64,000 bases of DNA, taken from assembly GCF_019823065.1 (NCBI RefSeq), contig NZ_CP081967.1, positions 1 through 64,000 of the forward strand, written 5' to 3'. Below the pieces are notes generated by a model, which worked only from the letters and a program-made list of their open reading frames with translations, was not told the origin of the DNA and did not search any database. A program made the position numbers and the translations under genes. How positions within the stretch are numbered: the stretch's first letter is position 1; every line of letters starts with the position of its first letter. This DNA comes from Pseudomonas mosselii (GTDB lineage: Bacteria > Pseudomonadota > Gammaproteobacteria > Pseudomonadales > Pseudomonadaceae). Shown in pieces: positions 43,698-53,557 of this stretch.

Positions 43698-45247
43698 TGC
43701 ACAAACAAGAGGTTGATTCCGCCGCTATGACAGCGGGCTTTGGTTTGCCGATCGCTGGCTGGTTGGCCGGCACCCAGCTGGCTCAGCTGCCACTGGCGCC
43801 GTTCCCTGCAGCGTTCAAAGAAACACTGCACAACGGCTGGCACGAACCTCTAGTGCTGGGTGCCACCATTGCCACCTCGGTTGTTGCTGCAGGCTTGTGT
43901 TACTACCTGTACGAATACTGCGACGACGGGTTCAGAGGCGAACGGTTCCAGCAATGGCTGCGTGGTTCTCGGATTCGTAACTGGCATTTCGTGGAGCGCA
44001 AGGTCAACGCTCGCAATGCCAAGACCAACCGTGAGCGCCGCAAAAAGGGGTTGGAGAATGCCAAGCCAATCATGGTCGGCAAGCTGCCGATGCCGCTGCA
44101 CCTAGAAGACCGCAACACCATGATCTGCGCGTCCATCGGTGCCGGTAAGTCCGTGACCATGGAAGGCATGATCGCATCGGCATTACGGCGCAACGACCGC
44201 ATGGCCGTGGTCGATCCCAACGGGACCTTTTACTCCAAGTTCAGTTTCAAGGGCGACTACATTCTCAATCCCTTTGATGCGCGCTCTGCAGGCTGGACCA
44301 TCTTCAACGAGATCCGTGGCGTTCACGATTTCAACCGCATGGCTAAATCGATCATTCCGCCGCAGGTAGACCCCAGCGACGAGCAGTGGTGTGCCTACGC
44401 TCGGGACGTACTGTCCGACACCATGCGCAAGCTGATGGAAACGAACAACGCCAACCAAGATACGCTGGTCAACCTTCTGGTTCGCGAAGATGGCGACACC
44501 ATCCGGGCGTTCTTGGCGAACACCGACTCCGAAGGCTATTTCCGTGACAACGCGGAGAAAGCCATCGCAAGCATCCAGTTCATGATGAACAAGTACATCC
44601 GCCCTCTTCGCTACATGGGTAAAGGTGACTTTTCGATTTATCGCTGGGTGAATGATCCCGACGCCGGCAACCTGTTCATTACCTGGCGGGAGGATATGCG
44701 CGACACCATGCGCCCGCTGGTGGCCACCTGGATCGATACCATCTGCGCAACCATCCTCAGCTCCGAGCCAATGACCGGTAAACGTCTGTGGCTGTTTCTC
44801 GATGAGCTGCAATCGCTCGGTAAATTGGAGAGTTTCGTTCCCGCTGCGACCAAGGGCCGGAAACATGGCCTGCGCATGGTCGGCAGTCTGCAAGACTGGT
44901 CCCAGCTCAACGCAAGTTATGGCCGGGACGACGCGGACACGCTGCTGTCGTGCTTTCGTAACTACGTCATTCTGGCGGCGGCAAACGCCAAGAACGCCGA
45001 AATGGCCAAGGAAATCTTGGGCAATCAGGAGGTCAAGCGCTTCCGCAAGTCTTGGACTGCAGGGCGCATGACGAGGGCCGAGGAAATCAAGCTGGAACCG
45101 GTCGTGATGGATTCGGAGATCTCGAACCTCAATGACTTGGAAGCCTACGTCAAGTTTGCCGAGGACTTCCCCATTACCAAGATCAAGACGCCTTACGTCG
45201 ATTACAAAGAGCGGGCGCCGGCAATCGTCATTGGCCAAGCAGCTTGA
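43697..45247 (+). CDS. trwB: Type IV coupling protein, TrwB/TraD type
   Basis: 516 aa. Two N-terminal membrane segments (about residues 10-30 and 55-75), then the RecA-like domain with Walker A CASIGAGKSVTMEGM near residue 148 and Walker B LWLFLDELQSLGKLES near residue 365. Hexameric DNA pump linking relaxosome and secretion channel. Confidence 0.95.
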   Translation: MHKQEVDSAAMTAGFGLPIAGWLAGTQLAQLPLAPFPAAFKETLHNGWHEPLVLGATIATSVVAAGLCYYLYEYCDDGFRGERFQQWLRGSRIRNWHFVERKVNARNAKTNRERRKKGLENAKPIMVGKLPMPLHLEDRNTMICASIGAGKSVTMEGMIASALRRNDRMAVVDPNGTFYSKFSFKGDYILNPFDARSAGWTIFNEIRGVHDFNRMAKSIIPPQVDPSDEQWCAYARDVLSDTMRKLMETNNANQDTLVNLLVREDGDTIRAFLANTDSEGYFRDNAEKAIASIQFMMNKYIRPLRYMGKGDFSIYRWVNDPDAGNLFITWREDMRDTMRPLVATWIDTICATILSSEPMTGKRLWLFLDELQSLGKLESFVPAATKGRKHGLRMVGSLQDWSQLNASYGRDDADTLLSCFRNYVILAAANAKNAEMAKEILGNQEVKRFRKSWTAGRMTRAEEIKLEPVVMDSEISNLNDLEAYVKFAEDFPITKIKTPYVDYKERAPAIVIGQAA

Positions 45248-45258
45248 CGAGGTAAGCG

Positions 45259-48195
45259 ATGTTCAACGTGACGCTGATCAAGGGTGACAACCAGTACGCG
45301 GCGGCAGGCTACTTTTCCAACGCCGATGACTACTACGCCAAGGAAGCCCCCGGCGAGTGGCAAGGTATCGGTGCCGAGTTGCTGGGTTTGGAGGGGCCTA
45401 TCGACCAGAAGGAGCTGGCCCGTCTGTTCGATGGAAAGCTCCCGAATGGCGAACGAATGGCTAAGACCTTCGACAAGGAAACAGGCTCCCGTCGCATGGG
45501 CTTAGACCTAACGTTCTCGGCTCCTAAGTCCGTCTCAATGCAGGCGCTGATCGCCGGCGACAAGGATGTGATGGCAGCACACGACCGCGCAGTGACCAAG
45601 AGCATGGAGGAAGTCGAGCGCCTGGCCCAAACACGATTGAAGGTGAACGGCAAAACCATGCTCGAGCGCTCGGGCAACTTGGTGATAGGCAAGTTTCGTC
45701 ATGAAATGAGCCGGGCCAAGGATCCGCAGATGCACACGCATGCCGTGGTCATGAACATGACCAGGCGGTCGGATGGCAAATGGCGCGCTTTGCGCAACGA
45801 CGATATCTACAAGATCCAGCCGCAAGTCGATGCCATGTACAAGGGCATCCTTGCCCAGGAACTGCGTGCGCTGGGATATGAGATCCGGGTTCTGGATAAC
45901 CAGGGCAACTTCGAGCTGGCCCACATATCGCGTGACCAGATCGAGGCGTTTTCCAGTCGTTCCAAAGTGATCGAGGACGCGCTGGCCAAGGACGGAAAAA
46001 CCCGCGCCGATGCCACCCCGCTCGAAAAGCAGATCATTGCGATGGCCACACGGCCACGCAAGGACGAGCGCGACCGCCACCTGGTCAAAGAATATTGGGT
46101 AACCAAAGCTCGCGAGCTGGGCATTGATTTTGGCGCTCGCAGCCACCTGGACAATCGCGAATACGCGCCTCGCAAGGGCAGCCCTGCAGAATACAGCCTG
46201 CCCGAGGGCATCACGCCAGGGCAGGCCGTTGTCCAGTACGCCATCAATCACCTGACCGAACGTGAGCAAGTGGTAGGGGAAAATGACCTGCGCACCGTCG
46301 CCTTGCGACGTGCGGTCGGCCTTGCTACCCCTGATCAGGTAAACGAGGAAATCAAGCGCCTGGTCAAGCAAGGGACGCTTATCGAATCTCCGCCGACCTA
46401 CCGCATGCCCAACGGCGACTTAGATTCGCCGGTACTGTCGCCTGCTGGCTGGCGGGCACACCTGCAGGAGCTGAAAGGCTGGAGTGAGAAACAGGCCCGT
46501 CAGTATGTAGACAAGGCTATCAAGCGCGGTTCGCTAGAGCCTGCAGAAAAGCGCTATACGACGCAGAAGGCCTTGAAGCGCGAGAAAGCCATTCTGGCTA
46601 TCGAGCGGACAGGCCGTGGCCAGGTCACCCCGTTGATGACCAAGGAACAGGTGGCCAAGGCGCTGGAAGGGTCCACCTTGTCGGCTGGCCAATACCAAGC
46701 CGTTGAGGTGATCGTCAGCACCAACAATCGATTTGTAGGCATCCAGGGTGATGCCGGTACCGGCAAAACCTACTCGGTAGACCGTGCCGTCAAACTGATC
46801 GATTCCGTGAACGCCGCGATGGCCAGCCGGGATTCCCAACCGGGATCAGGGTACAGAGTTGTTGCCCTGGCACCGTACGGCAACCAGGTCACCGCCTTGA
46901 AGAACGAAGGGTTGGATGCGCACACGCTGGCCAGCTTCTTCCACACCAAGAACAAGGGATTGGATGCCAAGACCATCGTTATTCTCGATGAGGCCGGCGT
47001 GGTGGGCGCCCGCCAGATGGAACGGCTGATGCGGGAGATCGAGCAATCCGGCGCCCGCTTGATCCAGCTGGGTGACACCAAGCAAACCGAGGCCATCGAG
47101 GCAGGCAAGCCATTTGCTCAGCTGCAGCAAAACGGCATGCAGACCGCACGTATCAAGGAGATCCAGCGGCAGAAGGATCCCGAGTTGAAACTGGCAGTGC
47201 AGCATGCGGCCGAGGGGAAGCCCACCAAGTCCCTGGATCACCTGAAACACGTTGAAGAATTGCGAACGGCCACTGAGCGGCACCAGGCCATTGTCCGCGA
47301 CTACATGGCACTGACGCCCGACCAACGCAAAGAGGTATTGATCGTTGCCGGCACCAACAAGGACCGGAAGGAAATCAACCAGATGGCCCGCCAGGCACTC
47401 GGGCTGCTGGGGAAGGGTAAACAGTTCGAAACGTTGAACCGTGTCGATTCCACCGACGCAGAACGTCGGTACGCCCCCAGCTACAAGCAGGGCATGATCA
47501 TTCAGCCGGAAAAGGACTATAAACGGGCTGGCCTGGTACGAGGTGAGCTGTATGTGGTCGACCAGGCGCTGCCGGGTAATGTGCTTGTGGTCAAGGACCG
47601 TAGCGGCAACCGATACGAGTTCAACCCGAGACAGGCCACCAAGCTCAGTGTCTACAAGCTGGAGAAACCCGAGCTGTCTGTGGGTGACCTCATTCGCATC
47701 AACCGCCAGGATCCCAAGCTGGACCTCACCAACGGCGACCGCATGCGCGTAGTCAGCATCGAGGGCGGCGTGGTGCAGCTGGCTTCGCTCAAGGAGATCA
47801 ACGGCCAGCCCGAACGCACCGTGAGCTTGCCGACCAACAAGCCGTTGCACCTGGAACATGCCTATTCCGCGACCGTCCACAGCGCTCAGGGTCTGACCAA
47901 TGATCGCGTCATGATCTCGCTCAACACCAAGAGCCGCACCACCTCGCAGAACCTTTGGTATGTGGCCATCAGCCGGGCACGGCATGAAGCCCGCGTCTAT
48001 GCAGACTCAATCAAAGGTCTGCCGGCAGCAATCGCCAAGCGCTACGACAAAACCACGGCGTTGTCGCTGCAGCAGGAACGCGAGCGGCAGCGTAGGGAGT
48101 CGATTCAACCGCGGAATGTTGCGGACGGCCAGGCGCTGGAGCGCAAGCAACGTACTCGCTTGGAAGGCCCGAGCAGCGGGCATCCCAGGATGTGA
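45259..48195 (+). CDS. trwC: MobF relaxase-helicase, TrwC type
   Basis: 978 aa. Relaxase tyrosines Tyr18 and Tyr25/26 (AAGYFSNADDYYAKE); metal-binding histidines His148, His159, His161 (HEMSR, MHTHAVV). The RecD-like helicase has Walker A GDAGTGKTYSV near residue 497 and Walker B IVILDEAG. Nicks oriT, stays on the 5' end and unwinds DNA during transfer. The C-terminus is basic and polar. Confidence 0.97.
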   Translation: MFNVTLIKGDNQYAAAGYFSNADDYYAKEAPGEWQGIGAELLGLEGPIDQKELARLFDGKLPNGERMAKTFDKETGSRRMGLDLTFSAPKSVSMQALIAGDKDVMAAHDRAVTKSMEEVERLAQTRLKVNGKTMLERSGNLVIGKFRHEMSRAKDPQMHTHAVVMNMTRRSDGKWRALRNDDIYKIQPQVDAMYKGILAQELRALGYEIRVLDNQGNFELAHISRDQIEAFSSRSKVIEDALAKDGKTRADATPLEKQIIAMATRPRKDERDRHLVKEYWVTKARELGIDFGARSHLDNREYAPRKGSPAEYSLPEGITPGQAVVQYAINHLTEREQVVGENDLRTVALRRAVGLATPDQVNEEIKRLVKQGTLIESPPTYRMPNGDLDSPVLSPAGWRAHLQELKGWSEKQARQYVDKAIKRGSLEPAEKRYTTQKALKREKAILAIERTGRGQVTPLMTKEQVAKALEGSTLSAGQYQAVEVIVSTNNRFVGIQGDAGTGKTYSVDRAVKLIDSVNAAMASRDSQPGSGYRVVALAPYGNQVTALKNEGLDAHTLASFFHTKNKGLDAKTIVILDEAGVVGARQMERLMREIEQSGARLIQLGDTKQTEAIEAGKPFAQLQQNGMQTARIKEIQRQKDPELKLAVQHAAEGKPTKSLDHLKHVEELRTATERHQAIVRDYMALTPDQRKEVLIVAGTNKDRKEINQMARQALGLLGKGKQFETLNRVDSTDAERRYAPSYKQGMIIQPEKDYKRAGLVRGELYVVDQALPGNVLVVKDRSGNRYEFNPRQATKLSVYKLEKPELSVGDLIRINRQDPKLDLTNGDRMRVVSIEGGVVQLASLKEINGQPERTVSLPTNKPLHLEHAYSATVHSAQGLTNDRVMISLNTKSRTTSQNLWYVAISRARHEARVYADSIKGLPAAIAKRYDKTTALSLQQERERQRRESIQPRNVADGQALERKQRTRLEGPSSGHPRM

Positions 48196-48196
48196 G

Positions 48197-48682
48197 TCAA
48201 ACGCTTTTGGTGGTGCTGGCCAGCTTCCCACTATGCCCCGCCTTGTGCGGGGTTTTCAGTGGCGGGGTATCGGAACGTGGACGGTACGTGGTGATTCCAA
48301 GTTTACGCCGGCGCTTGAGGACTGCACTTGGACTTCTGCCGGCGAGTTGAGCAATCGCTGCATCGCTCAACACCCCTAGCAGGGGATCGAACACTTCGAG
48401 CGGATTGGTCTGCTGGTCACGGTGCGACGGAATGCCCAGGGATGACCGCCTGACCGTTATCGTTTGCTTGGCCACCCCTGCCAGCTGGGCCACATGCTCA
48501 TCCGTGAACAGACCCAAGATGGAGTCATAGGCCTGCAGATGGCTCCCAATGCCAAGGCGTCGGCGCCGTCCTGCCACCGCGTGGATGCTAACACCCGCTG
48601 CAGTGGCGATCTGTGCGTCCGACCAGCGACCGAATAGCGGCTCGAATGGCCACAGCAGCTGATCGATTTCGTCATGAGTCAT
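48197..48682 (-). CDS. Protein of three tandem HTH-like repeats
   Basis: 161 aa. Three units with the same pattern as the gene at 2828: LFGRWSDAQIATAAGV, ILGLFTDEHVAQLAGV, LLGVLSDAAIAQLAGR, each ending in (R)RRxxLGI. Convergent with trwC (1 bp between stop codons) and the last gene read towards it. DNA-binding role inferred. Confidence 0.65.
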   Translation of the reverse strand: MTHDEIDQLLWPFEPLFGRWSDAQIATAAGVSIHAVAGRRRRLGIGSHLQAYDSILGLFTDEHVAQLAGVAKQTITVRRSSLGIPSHRDQQTNPLEVFDPLLGVLSDAAIAQLAGRSPSAVLKRRRKLGITTYRPRSDTPPLKTPHKAGHSGKLASTTKSV

Positions 48683-48700
48683 ATCGAATATCGGGCAAAA

Positions 48701-48733
48701 AGAAAGGAGCCTACCGGCTCCTTTCTCCTTTTT
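48701..48733. terminator. Terminator of the secretion operon
   Basis: Perfect 11-bp stem AGAAAGGAGCC/GGCTCCTTTCT with loop TACC, AAAA on one side and CCTTTTT on the other, so it can work in both directions. Confidence 0.85.
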
Positions 48734-48743
48734 CAGCTACTAC

Positions 48744-49376
48744 TCAAAAACCTTTGCCGCCGTAGCCTTTCGGTTGGTGTGAGGGGGTTTTTAGTTCGTG
48801 CTGCAGCTGGCGTTCTTGCACGATGCCAACGCCCGAGAACGGGTAACGGATCGACAGATCCTTGCCCTGGTGCAACAACCCAGCCTTGGCACTGCTCAAG
48901 GCCGCTCGCTCATGGGCAATATGGATAGTCTTCTGTCCGTCACTGACGGCCTGAATCACCTGGTTATTGTGGAAGGCGACTATCTTGCCGTCGTAGGTCT
49001 TGCCCTGCTCAGCTGCCTTGATGGCCGGCATATCCATTGGCTTGGCCATTGCCATCGCTTCACCGGGTTTACCAGAGGCCGCGCCGGATTGCTCAGCCTT
49101 GCGCAGCTCCAGCGCATCCTTGAACGAGGCTTTGAAGTCTGCAGCGCCTGGCATATTGTCGAACGGCAGATCCTTGTAATACTGCGTGCCCTCCTTGCCA
49201 ACCTGCGCAAAGACACGAGCGGCTTGCCCGCCCTGTTGAACAGTCATCACGGATTTGTCGGAAAGCTCGGCCTTGAACCAGGCTGCGCCCGCCAGCTTTG
49301 CGTCGGTGAACGTTTCCGGTTCCCTGCCCTTTTGGAACAGCTGGTAAGTGGTGGTCTGATCAGTTTGCTTGTCCAT
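48744..49376 (-). CDS. KfrB-like domain protein at the end of the transfer operon
   Basis: 210 aa. The C-terminal part (YDGKIVAFHNNQVIQAV ... TIHIAHERAAL ... LSIRYPFSGVGIV) matches the KfrB-type domain seen in plasmid proteins and relaxase tails. The N-terminal part (ARVFAQVGKEGTQYYKDL) is an alpha-beta segment. Last gene of the leftward operon. Function unknown. Confidence 0.6.
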   Translation of the reverse strand: MDKQTDQTTTYQLFQKGREPETFTDAKLAGAAWFKAELSDKSVMTVQQGGQAARVFAQVGKEGTQYYKDLPFDNMPGAADFKASFKDALELRKAEQSGAASGKPGEAMAMAKPMDMPAIKAAEQGKTYDGKIVAFHNNQVIQAVSDGQKTIHIAHERAALSSAKAGLLHQGKDLSIRYPFSGVGIVQERQLQHELKTPSHQPKGYGGKGF

Positions 49377-49388
49377 GTGCGTGCCCTC

Positions 49389-49994
49389 TCAGTAGCTTGG
49401 TTTGAATGCTTGGCCCTTCTCCCACCGGCTCTGCCAGTGGTTCAGGTACTGCTCAGCGAGATCGGCGTCGTTCCAGACGACCAGTGCGTTCTCACTATTG
49501 TTTCTGGCAGCTGCAGCGGTGTAGTTGTAGCTGCCGGTTTCAACTGCCTTGCCGTCAATCACCATGAACTTGTCATGGTGGATCGCGTAGGCCTTCACCG
49601 TACGGGTTGGGATGCCGGCACGGGCCAGCAATGTCAGCGCATGTTGGCCAGCGCGGGCAGCGCCACCTTGCAGATTGCCTTGATGGTCAGCCACCACCGC
49701 CACATCGACACCGCGCTGTTTGGCCGAGATCAAGGCCTTGGTCACATCGGGGCTGGTCAGCATGTACGCCGAAAGGCGAATCGAGCTTTTGGCCGCGCCA
49801 ATGGTGCGCAGTACTAGATCCTGTGCCGAGCCTTCTGGCGAGAAGCCGACTTCAATGCGGCGCGCGCCATCGACCAATAGCGGTGCGGCTGCAGGCTCCG
49901 ACGAAGCAGGCGCCTGGTCAGCCCAAACCAGGGAGCTGGCCACCATCGCTACGGCCAAGGAAAGGGACCTTACTGCAGTGAACTTAGAAGCCAC
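49389..49994 (-). CDS. Secreted phospholipase D-family nuclease
   Basis: 201 aa from the GTG at 49994, which overlaps the previous gene and gives a signal peptide (ASKFTAVRSLSLAVAMVASS); an ATG at 50027 is the alternative. One HKD motif, AIHHDKFMVIDGKAVETGS, as in Nuc/EndA-type dimeric nucleases. A periplasmic nuclease inside a VirB operon may act in DNA processing or defence; unproven. Confidence 0.87.
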   Translation of the reverse strand: MASKFTAVRSLSLAVAMVASSLVWADQAPASSEPAAAPLLVDGARRIEVGFSPEGSAQDLVLRTIGAAKSSIRLSAYMLTSPDVTKALISAKQRGVDVAVVADHQGNLQGGAARAGQHALTLLARAGIPTRTVKAYAIHHDKFMVIDGKAVETGSYNYTAAAARNNSENALVVWNDADLAEQYLNHWQSRWEKGQAFKPSY

Positions 49995-50319
49995 GTTGTA
50001 CGGTCCCCCATTTGTCATTGGCCGCTTTAGCACGGTCCTGGTCCTCAGCGCACTGGGCAACAAAGTCACCCCGAGCTTCGGCAGTTCTGGACGGGCTGAA
50101 TTTTCCTTTTTTCGTTCGAATGATGCTGAAGTACTTGGTGACGTACTTGTCACAATCACCGTCGCGGATCATGCCCAGCAGACACAGGGTGGCCCCACAA
50201 GCTTCTGAATCGCTTTTAGAGCCGTAGTCGTAATTAGTTGGTGGCTGCGGCAATTCATTCGCCTGCACGGTACCGGCAAATGCCAGCGCAGCGAGGAAAG
50301 TCATGATTGGGGTGCGCAT
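49984..50319 (-). CDS. trbM: TrbM/KikA-like secreted protein
   Basis: 111 aa from ATG at 50319 (AAGGAG upstream). Signal peptide of 20 residues, then a mature domain with four cysteines (SEACGATLCLLGMIRDGDC ... AQCAEDQD) and AEARGDFVAQ, fitting the TrbM family of mating-pair proteins. Confidence 0.85.
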   Translation of the reverse strand: MRTPIMTFLAALAFAGTVQANELPQPPTNYDYGSKSDSEACGATLCLLGMIRDGDCDKYVTKYFSIIRTKKGKFSPSRTAEARGDFVAQCAEDQDRAKAANDKWGTVQRGF

Positions 50320-50330
50320 ACGAACTCCTT

Positions 50331-50346
50331 TTCTCGCGTGCGAGAA
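50331..50346. promoter_or_regulatory. Plasmid-wide palindrome, copy 5 of 8
   Basis: TTCTCGCGTGCGAGAA, 11 bp before the trbM-like gene start and just after virB1, suggesting a controlled internal promoter. Confidence 0.7.
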
Positions 50347-50347
50347 A

Positions 50348-51265
50348 TCAATTGATGATCTGGACAAATGACGGGGTGGCTTGCTGCTGTTCGGCAACAG
50401 GCTGCGCCTCGGCTTGTTCAAAGTGTTGTGGCGCAGGCTGATCGAAGCGCTTGAATTCCCGCTTCGGAATATCAGCCTCGGCATCGGTGTTGAGGTGGAC
50501 TTGGATCTGCGGCTTGCTGGCAGTCTCAGTCTTCGCGGCAGCAACGGCTTGGCCATTGTCGTCAGTGAAGGTCAGCCATGGACCTTCCTGCTGTTCAGAG
50601 GCCCTACGAGCGCGCTGCGGCGCTTTTCGGGCAGGGGAGCTAGCTGCAACCACGGAAATCGGCTCAGCGCCTTCTGCACCCTCTACAGCCGGCACAATCG
50701 GATCCTCAGCAGTGGGGTTCAGGGCGCGGTGAACCACTTTCTCGACGTAAGACATTTCGCCAGGTCGATCCGGGCGGAAGCCACGCAGCTCGTTGCCGCT
50801 GTAGTACATCGAAAAGGCCTTCAACAGCGCCTCTTGCTTGTCACTACTGGTCGTAAGCGCCTGCTTGTAATACTCCACCAGCAAGTTGCTGATGGCCTGC
50901 AGGTTGCGGCATGGCTCGAACACATCCTGATAGCTCAGCCCGCGTGCACGCATGTTGGTGACTAGCAACTGGCCAAGGCCCATGGCATAACGCTTGCCGT
51001 CCCGTTCCAACTGCTCGGCAGTGGCGATGGCTTCGCTCAAGGACTGAGGTTGCCGCTGCAGGTGAGTGCCAACCACGCCGATTGCGTAAGGGTTGAAGGT
51101 AGACTCGTTGCCGATCAACGCCTTGAGCGTGGACGGGTGAACGGTCGGCGCGCACTTGGCGGCAAGTTCGGAAAACCGGGTCGGCTGTGCATCTTCGGCA
51201 TGAACCATGGCAGACGCGCAGACACTGGCCAGCAGCGCCAGGGTGAACTTAGGCAGCTTTCGCAT
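50348..51265 (-). CDS. virB1: VirB1-type lytic transglycosylase
   Basis: 305 aa from ATG at 51265. Signal peptide (MRKLPKFTLALLASVCASAM) then a transglycosylase domain: catalytic Glu in IGNESTFNPYAIGV, YAMGLGQLL and the later SMYYSGN motif. The C-terminal half is a Q/A/P-rich linker. Opens peptidoglycan for channel assembly. Overlaps virB11 by 17 nt. Confidence 0.92.
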   Translation of the reverse strand: MRKLPKFTLALLASVCASAMVHAEDAQPTRFSELAAKCAPTVHPSTLKALIGNESTFNPYAIGVVGTHLQRQPQSLSEAIATAEQLERDGKRYAMGLGQLLVTNMRARGLSYQDVFEPCRNLQAISNLLVEYYKQALTTSSDKQEALLKAFSMYYSGNELRGFRPDRPGEMSYVEKVVHRALNPTAEDPIVPAVEGAEGAEPISVVAASSPARKAPQRARRASEQQEGPWLTFTDDNGQAVAAAKTETASKPQIQVHLNTDAEADIPKREFKRFDQPAPQHFEQAEAQPVAEQQQATPSFVQIIN

Positions 51266-52283
51266 AGTGAACCTCCGTGATGATGCGTCGGCCATCGAAG
51301 CCGTATTCCCACTGGATAACGACATCGATCAGATGCCGGGAGAACTCGATCAGCTGGTTTTTGCTCATGTCAGCACCGCCACGCGATGCCATTGATGCCA
51401 GGCGGTCGAACATGAGATCCGGCGAGTCGGCGTGGATAGAACTCATCGTGCCGCTGTGACCGGTGTTCATCAGTTCAAGGAAGGGGAACGCCTCGCCGCC
51501 ACGCAGCTCGCCCATAATTGCCCGGTCAGGGGTCAGACGAAGAATCGATTCCAGGTGATCGAATGGCGTGACACGGGCCTTGCCCTGGCCACCTCGCGAA
51601 TAGATCAGGTTCACCACGTTCCCGCCCGCTGGGCGCAGTTCGCGGGTGTCCTCAATGGTGATTACTCGCTCGCCATTGTTGCCGTCCACATGCTGCAGCA
51701 ACTCGTTGAGGAAAGTGGTTTTGCCGGCATTGGTACCGGCAGAAACCATGATGTTCTTGCGCGCCTTGACGATGCCCTTGAAGAACTCTTTCCAGCGCTT
51801 GGCCCGATACAGTTCAACCAGGTGATCATCGCTGTACTGGCCATGATCACGTGGCTGGTTGATGAAGTCGAAAGCACCGGAAGCCTCGTATTGATCGAGG
51901 GTAATTTGCTTCCGCCCTGGTTTACGGATACAGACGATACCGCCGATGTGCTGCTCAACAGCCGGGGCCAGGACGATCTGGACGCGGTAGTCGCCCCGCT
52001 CGTTGTCCGGGACGTTGTCGTCCAGATTGATTGGGATACGCCCCGACAGGATTGGCGTGTAGGCGCTCACTTCCTGGTCAGTGTGGGCGGCAATCAGGCT
52101 GGCCAGCGATTTGATCAGGGGGAGCGTTACACCTTGAACCGGAACCGGACGCATGAACCGGCTACTGCGGTAGCCGGCCCATACGTTGTCTGGACCGTTG
52201 ATAGCGATCTCTGTCACTTCCGGGTCATCCAACATGCCAGCAAGCGGACCCAGTTTTGTGCGAAAGGATGCAATCTCAGACAT
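51249..52283 (-). CDS. virB11: VirB11-type ATPase
   Basis: 344 aa. Walker A SAGTNAGKTTFLNELL near residues 181-196, Asp box ITIEDTRELRP, Walker B region AIMGELRGGEAFPFLE and His box NTGHSGTMSSIHA. Hexameric motor for channel assembly and substrate transfer. Confidence 0.95.
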   Translation of the reverse strand: MSEIASFRTKLGPLAGMLDDPEVTEIAINGPDNVWAGYRSSRFMRPVPVQGVTLPLIKSLASLIAAHTDQEVSAYTPILSGRIPINLDDNVPDNERGDYRVQIVLAPAVEQHIGGIVCIRKPGRKQITLDQYEASGAFDFINQPRDHGQYSDDHLVELYRAKRWKEFFKGIVKARKNIMVSAGTNAGKTTFLNELLQHVDGNNGERVITIEDTRELRPAGGNVVNLIYSRGGQGKARVTPFDHLESILRLTPDRAIMGELRGGEAFPFLELMNTGHSGTMSSIHADSPDLMFDRLASMASRGGADMSKNQLIEFSRHLIDVVIQWEYGFDGRRIITEVHYAKAA

Positions 52284-52292
52284 ATCCGGTCC

Positions 52293-53555
52293 TCAGTTGA
52301 TGAAGGTAACGCCGCCGCTTTCGGCGCGTTCGGCCTGCTTGGCGAATGCCTTGGTAAAGTCCAGGTCGCGCTGCAGATAAATCACGACACGCGAGCCATG
52401 CGGGACAGTCACGGTCGGCTGAATGTTGGCGTAGCGGCCCAAAATGGTCTGTGCCGAATCGGCGGCGGCTTCCTGTACTTCGCTGCGGTAGCGGGACGAG
52501 GAATTCTCCTGATCGCTCGACGAAACACCGCTGTTCGAGGCCCCGGCGCCGATGATCGATACCGCAGCCGCGACACCGAAAATCTGCGCCCAGTGGTTGT
52601 CGACCACGCCACCCTGGCCAGCGGTACCCAACTGGTCGGTACCGGCACTGTTGAGCGGGATTTCCATCGGAGGGCGCCCGTCCAGGCGCGGGATTCGCAC
52701 AAAGTTCCAGATGGTAAACAAGCGCTCTTGGCCCGGCTTCAAGCTGGCGTTGTAGCTCCCACACACCAAGGAACCCCACGGGAGCATTACCCGGCGCCCT
52801 TCGGCGGCGTATACATCCTGTGCAATCGACGCGCAGATTTGACCAGGCAGTTGGCTTTGAGCGCGGGGCTGCAGGGTTGCCTCGATGACAGCCCCCTGCA
52901 GCACTTTGTATCCCAGGTTCTCCATCACACGGGCTTCGGTGAACGGCACGCTATCGCTGTAGGTAGACGCGGCGAAAGCATCGTTTGCATTCATCGGGCC
53001 TTGTGAAGAACGACCACCGCCACCCAGTAGAGAGCCACCGTTGGCCTGCTGGCCATCGGCGCCCTGCCCTGCCCCTTGGTCAAAACCTTCGTCTTTGGCC
53101 GTCGCGAAAATGGCCGAGCGCTGCCGTGCCGCGAGCATTTTCTCCCGCTCCAGTTGGGCCTGCATTTCCAGCTGCTGCCGGCGTCGTTCTTCATCGCTCA
53201 CGGCGCCTTGCTGCTGCCGGTCAACGACCGAACGTGGCGTATCTGCCGGCGCGCCCGGCTCATTGCTCACCGGCGCGACCTTCGCAGCCTCCCGACGAGG
53301 TGGCGGATCCATCACTTTGCGCGGGCTGGCCGCGACCAGTTCTTCTTTTTTCAGCGTGTCTTTATTTTCGGTTTCGTCATCGCCATGGGTAACCATGTAC
53401 GCGAAGCCACAGGCGACCACTGCGGCTACCGCAATGGCAATACCACTGCGCTTGCTGTTGCCTGCCTTGCCCTTGAGCATCGAGTTGGACTCGTTCCACT
53501 CGCGGATCTCTTCGTCACGGGTCTTTTCTTGAGGTTGAGTAGGTTCGGTGGCCAT
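52293..53555 (-). CDS. virB10: VirB10-type channel protein
   Basis: 420 aa. Cytoplasmic N-terminus, one membrane segment near residues 37-56 (SGIAIAVAAVVACGFAYMV), a proline-rich periplasmic part, then the C-terminal TrbI-like barrel domain (LGYKVLQGAVIEATLQPRA, RVMLPWGSLVCGSYNA). Spans both membranes. Confidence 0.95.
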   Translation of the reverse strand: MATEPTQPQEKTRDEEIREWNESNSMLKGKAGNSKRSGIAIAVAAVVACGFAYMVTHGDDETENKDTLKKEELVAASPRKVMDPPPRREAAKVAPVSNEPGAPADTPRSVVDRQQQGAVSDEERRRQQLEMQAQLEREKMLAARQRSAIFATAKDEGFDQGAGQGADGQQANGGSLLGGGGRSSQGPMNANDAFAASTYSDSVPFTEARVMENLGYKVLQGAVIEATLQPRAQSQLPGQICASIAQDVYAAEGRRVMLPWGSLVCGSYNASLKPGQERLFTIWNFVRIPRLDGRPPMEIPLNSAGTDQLGTAGQGGVVDNHWAQIFGVAAAVSIIGAGASNSGVSSSDQENSSSRYRSEVQEAAADSAQTILGRYANIQPTVTVPHGSRVVIYLQRDLDFTKAFAKQAERAESGGVTFIN

Positions 53556-53557
53556 CT

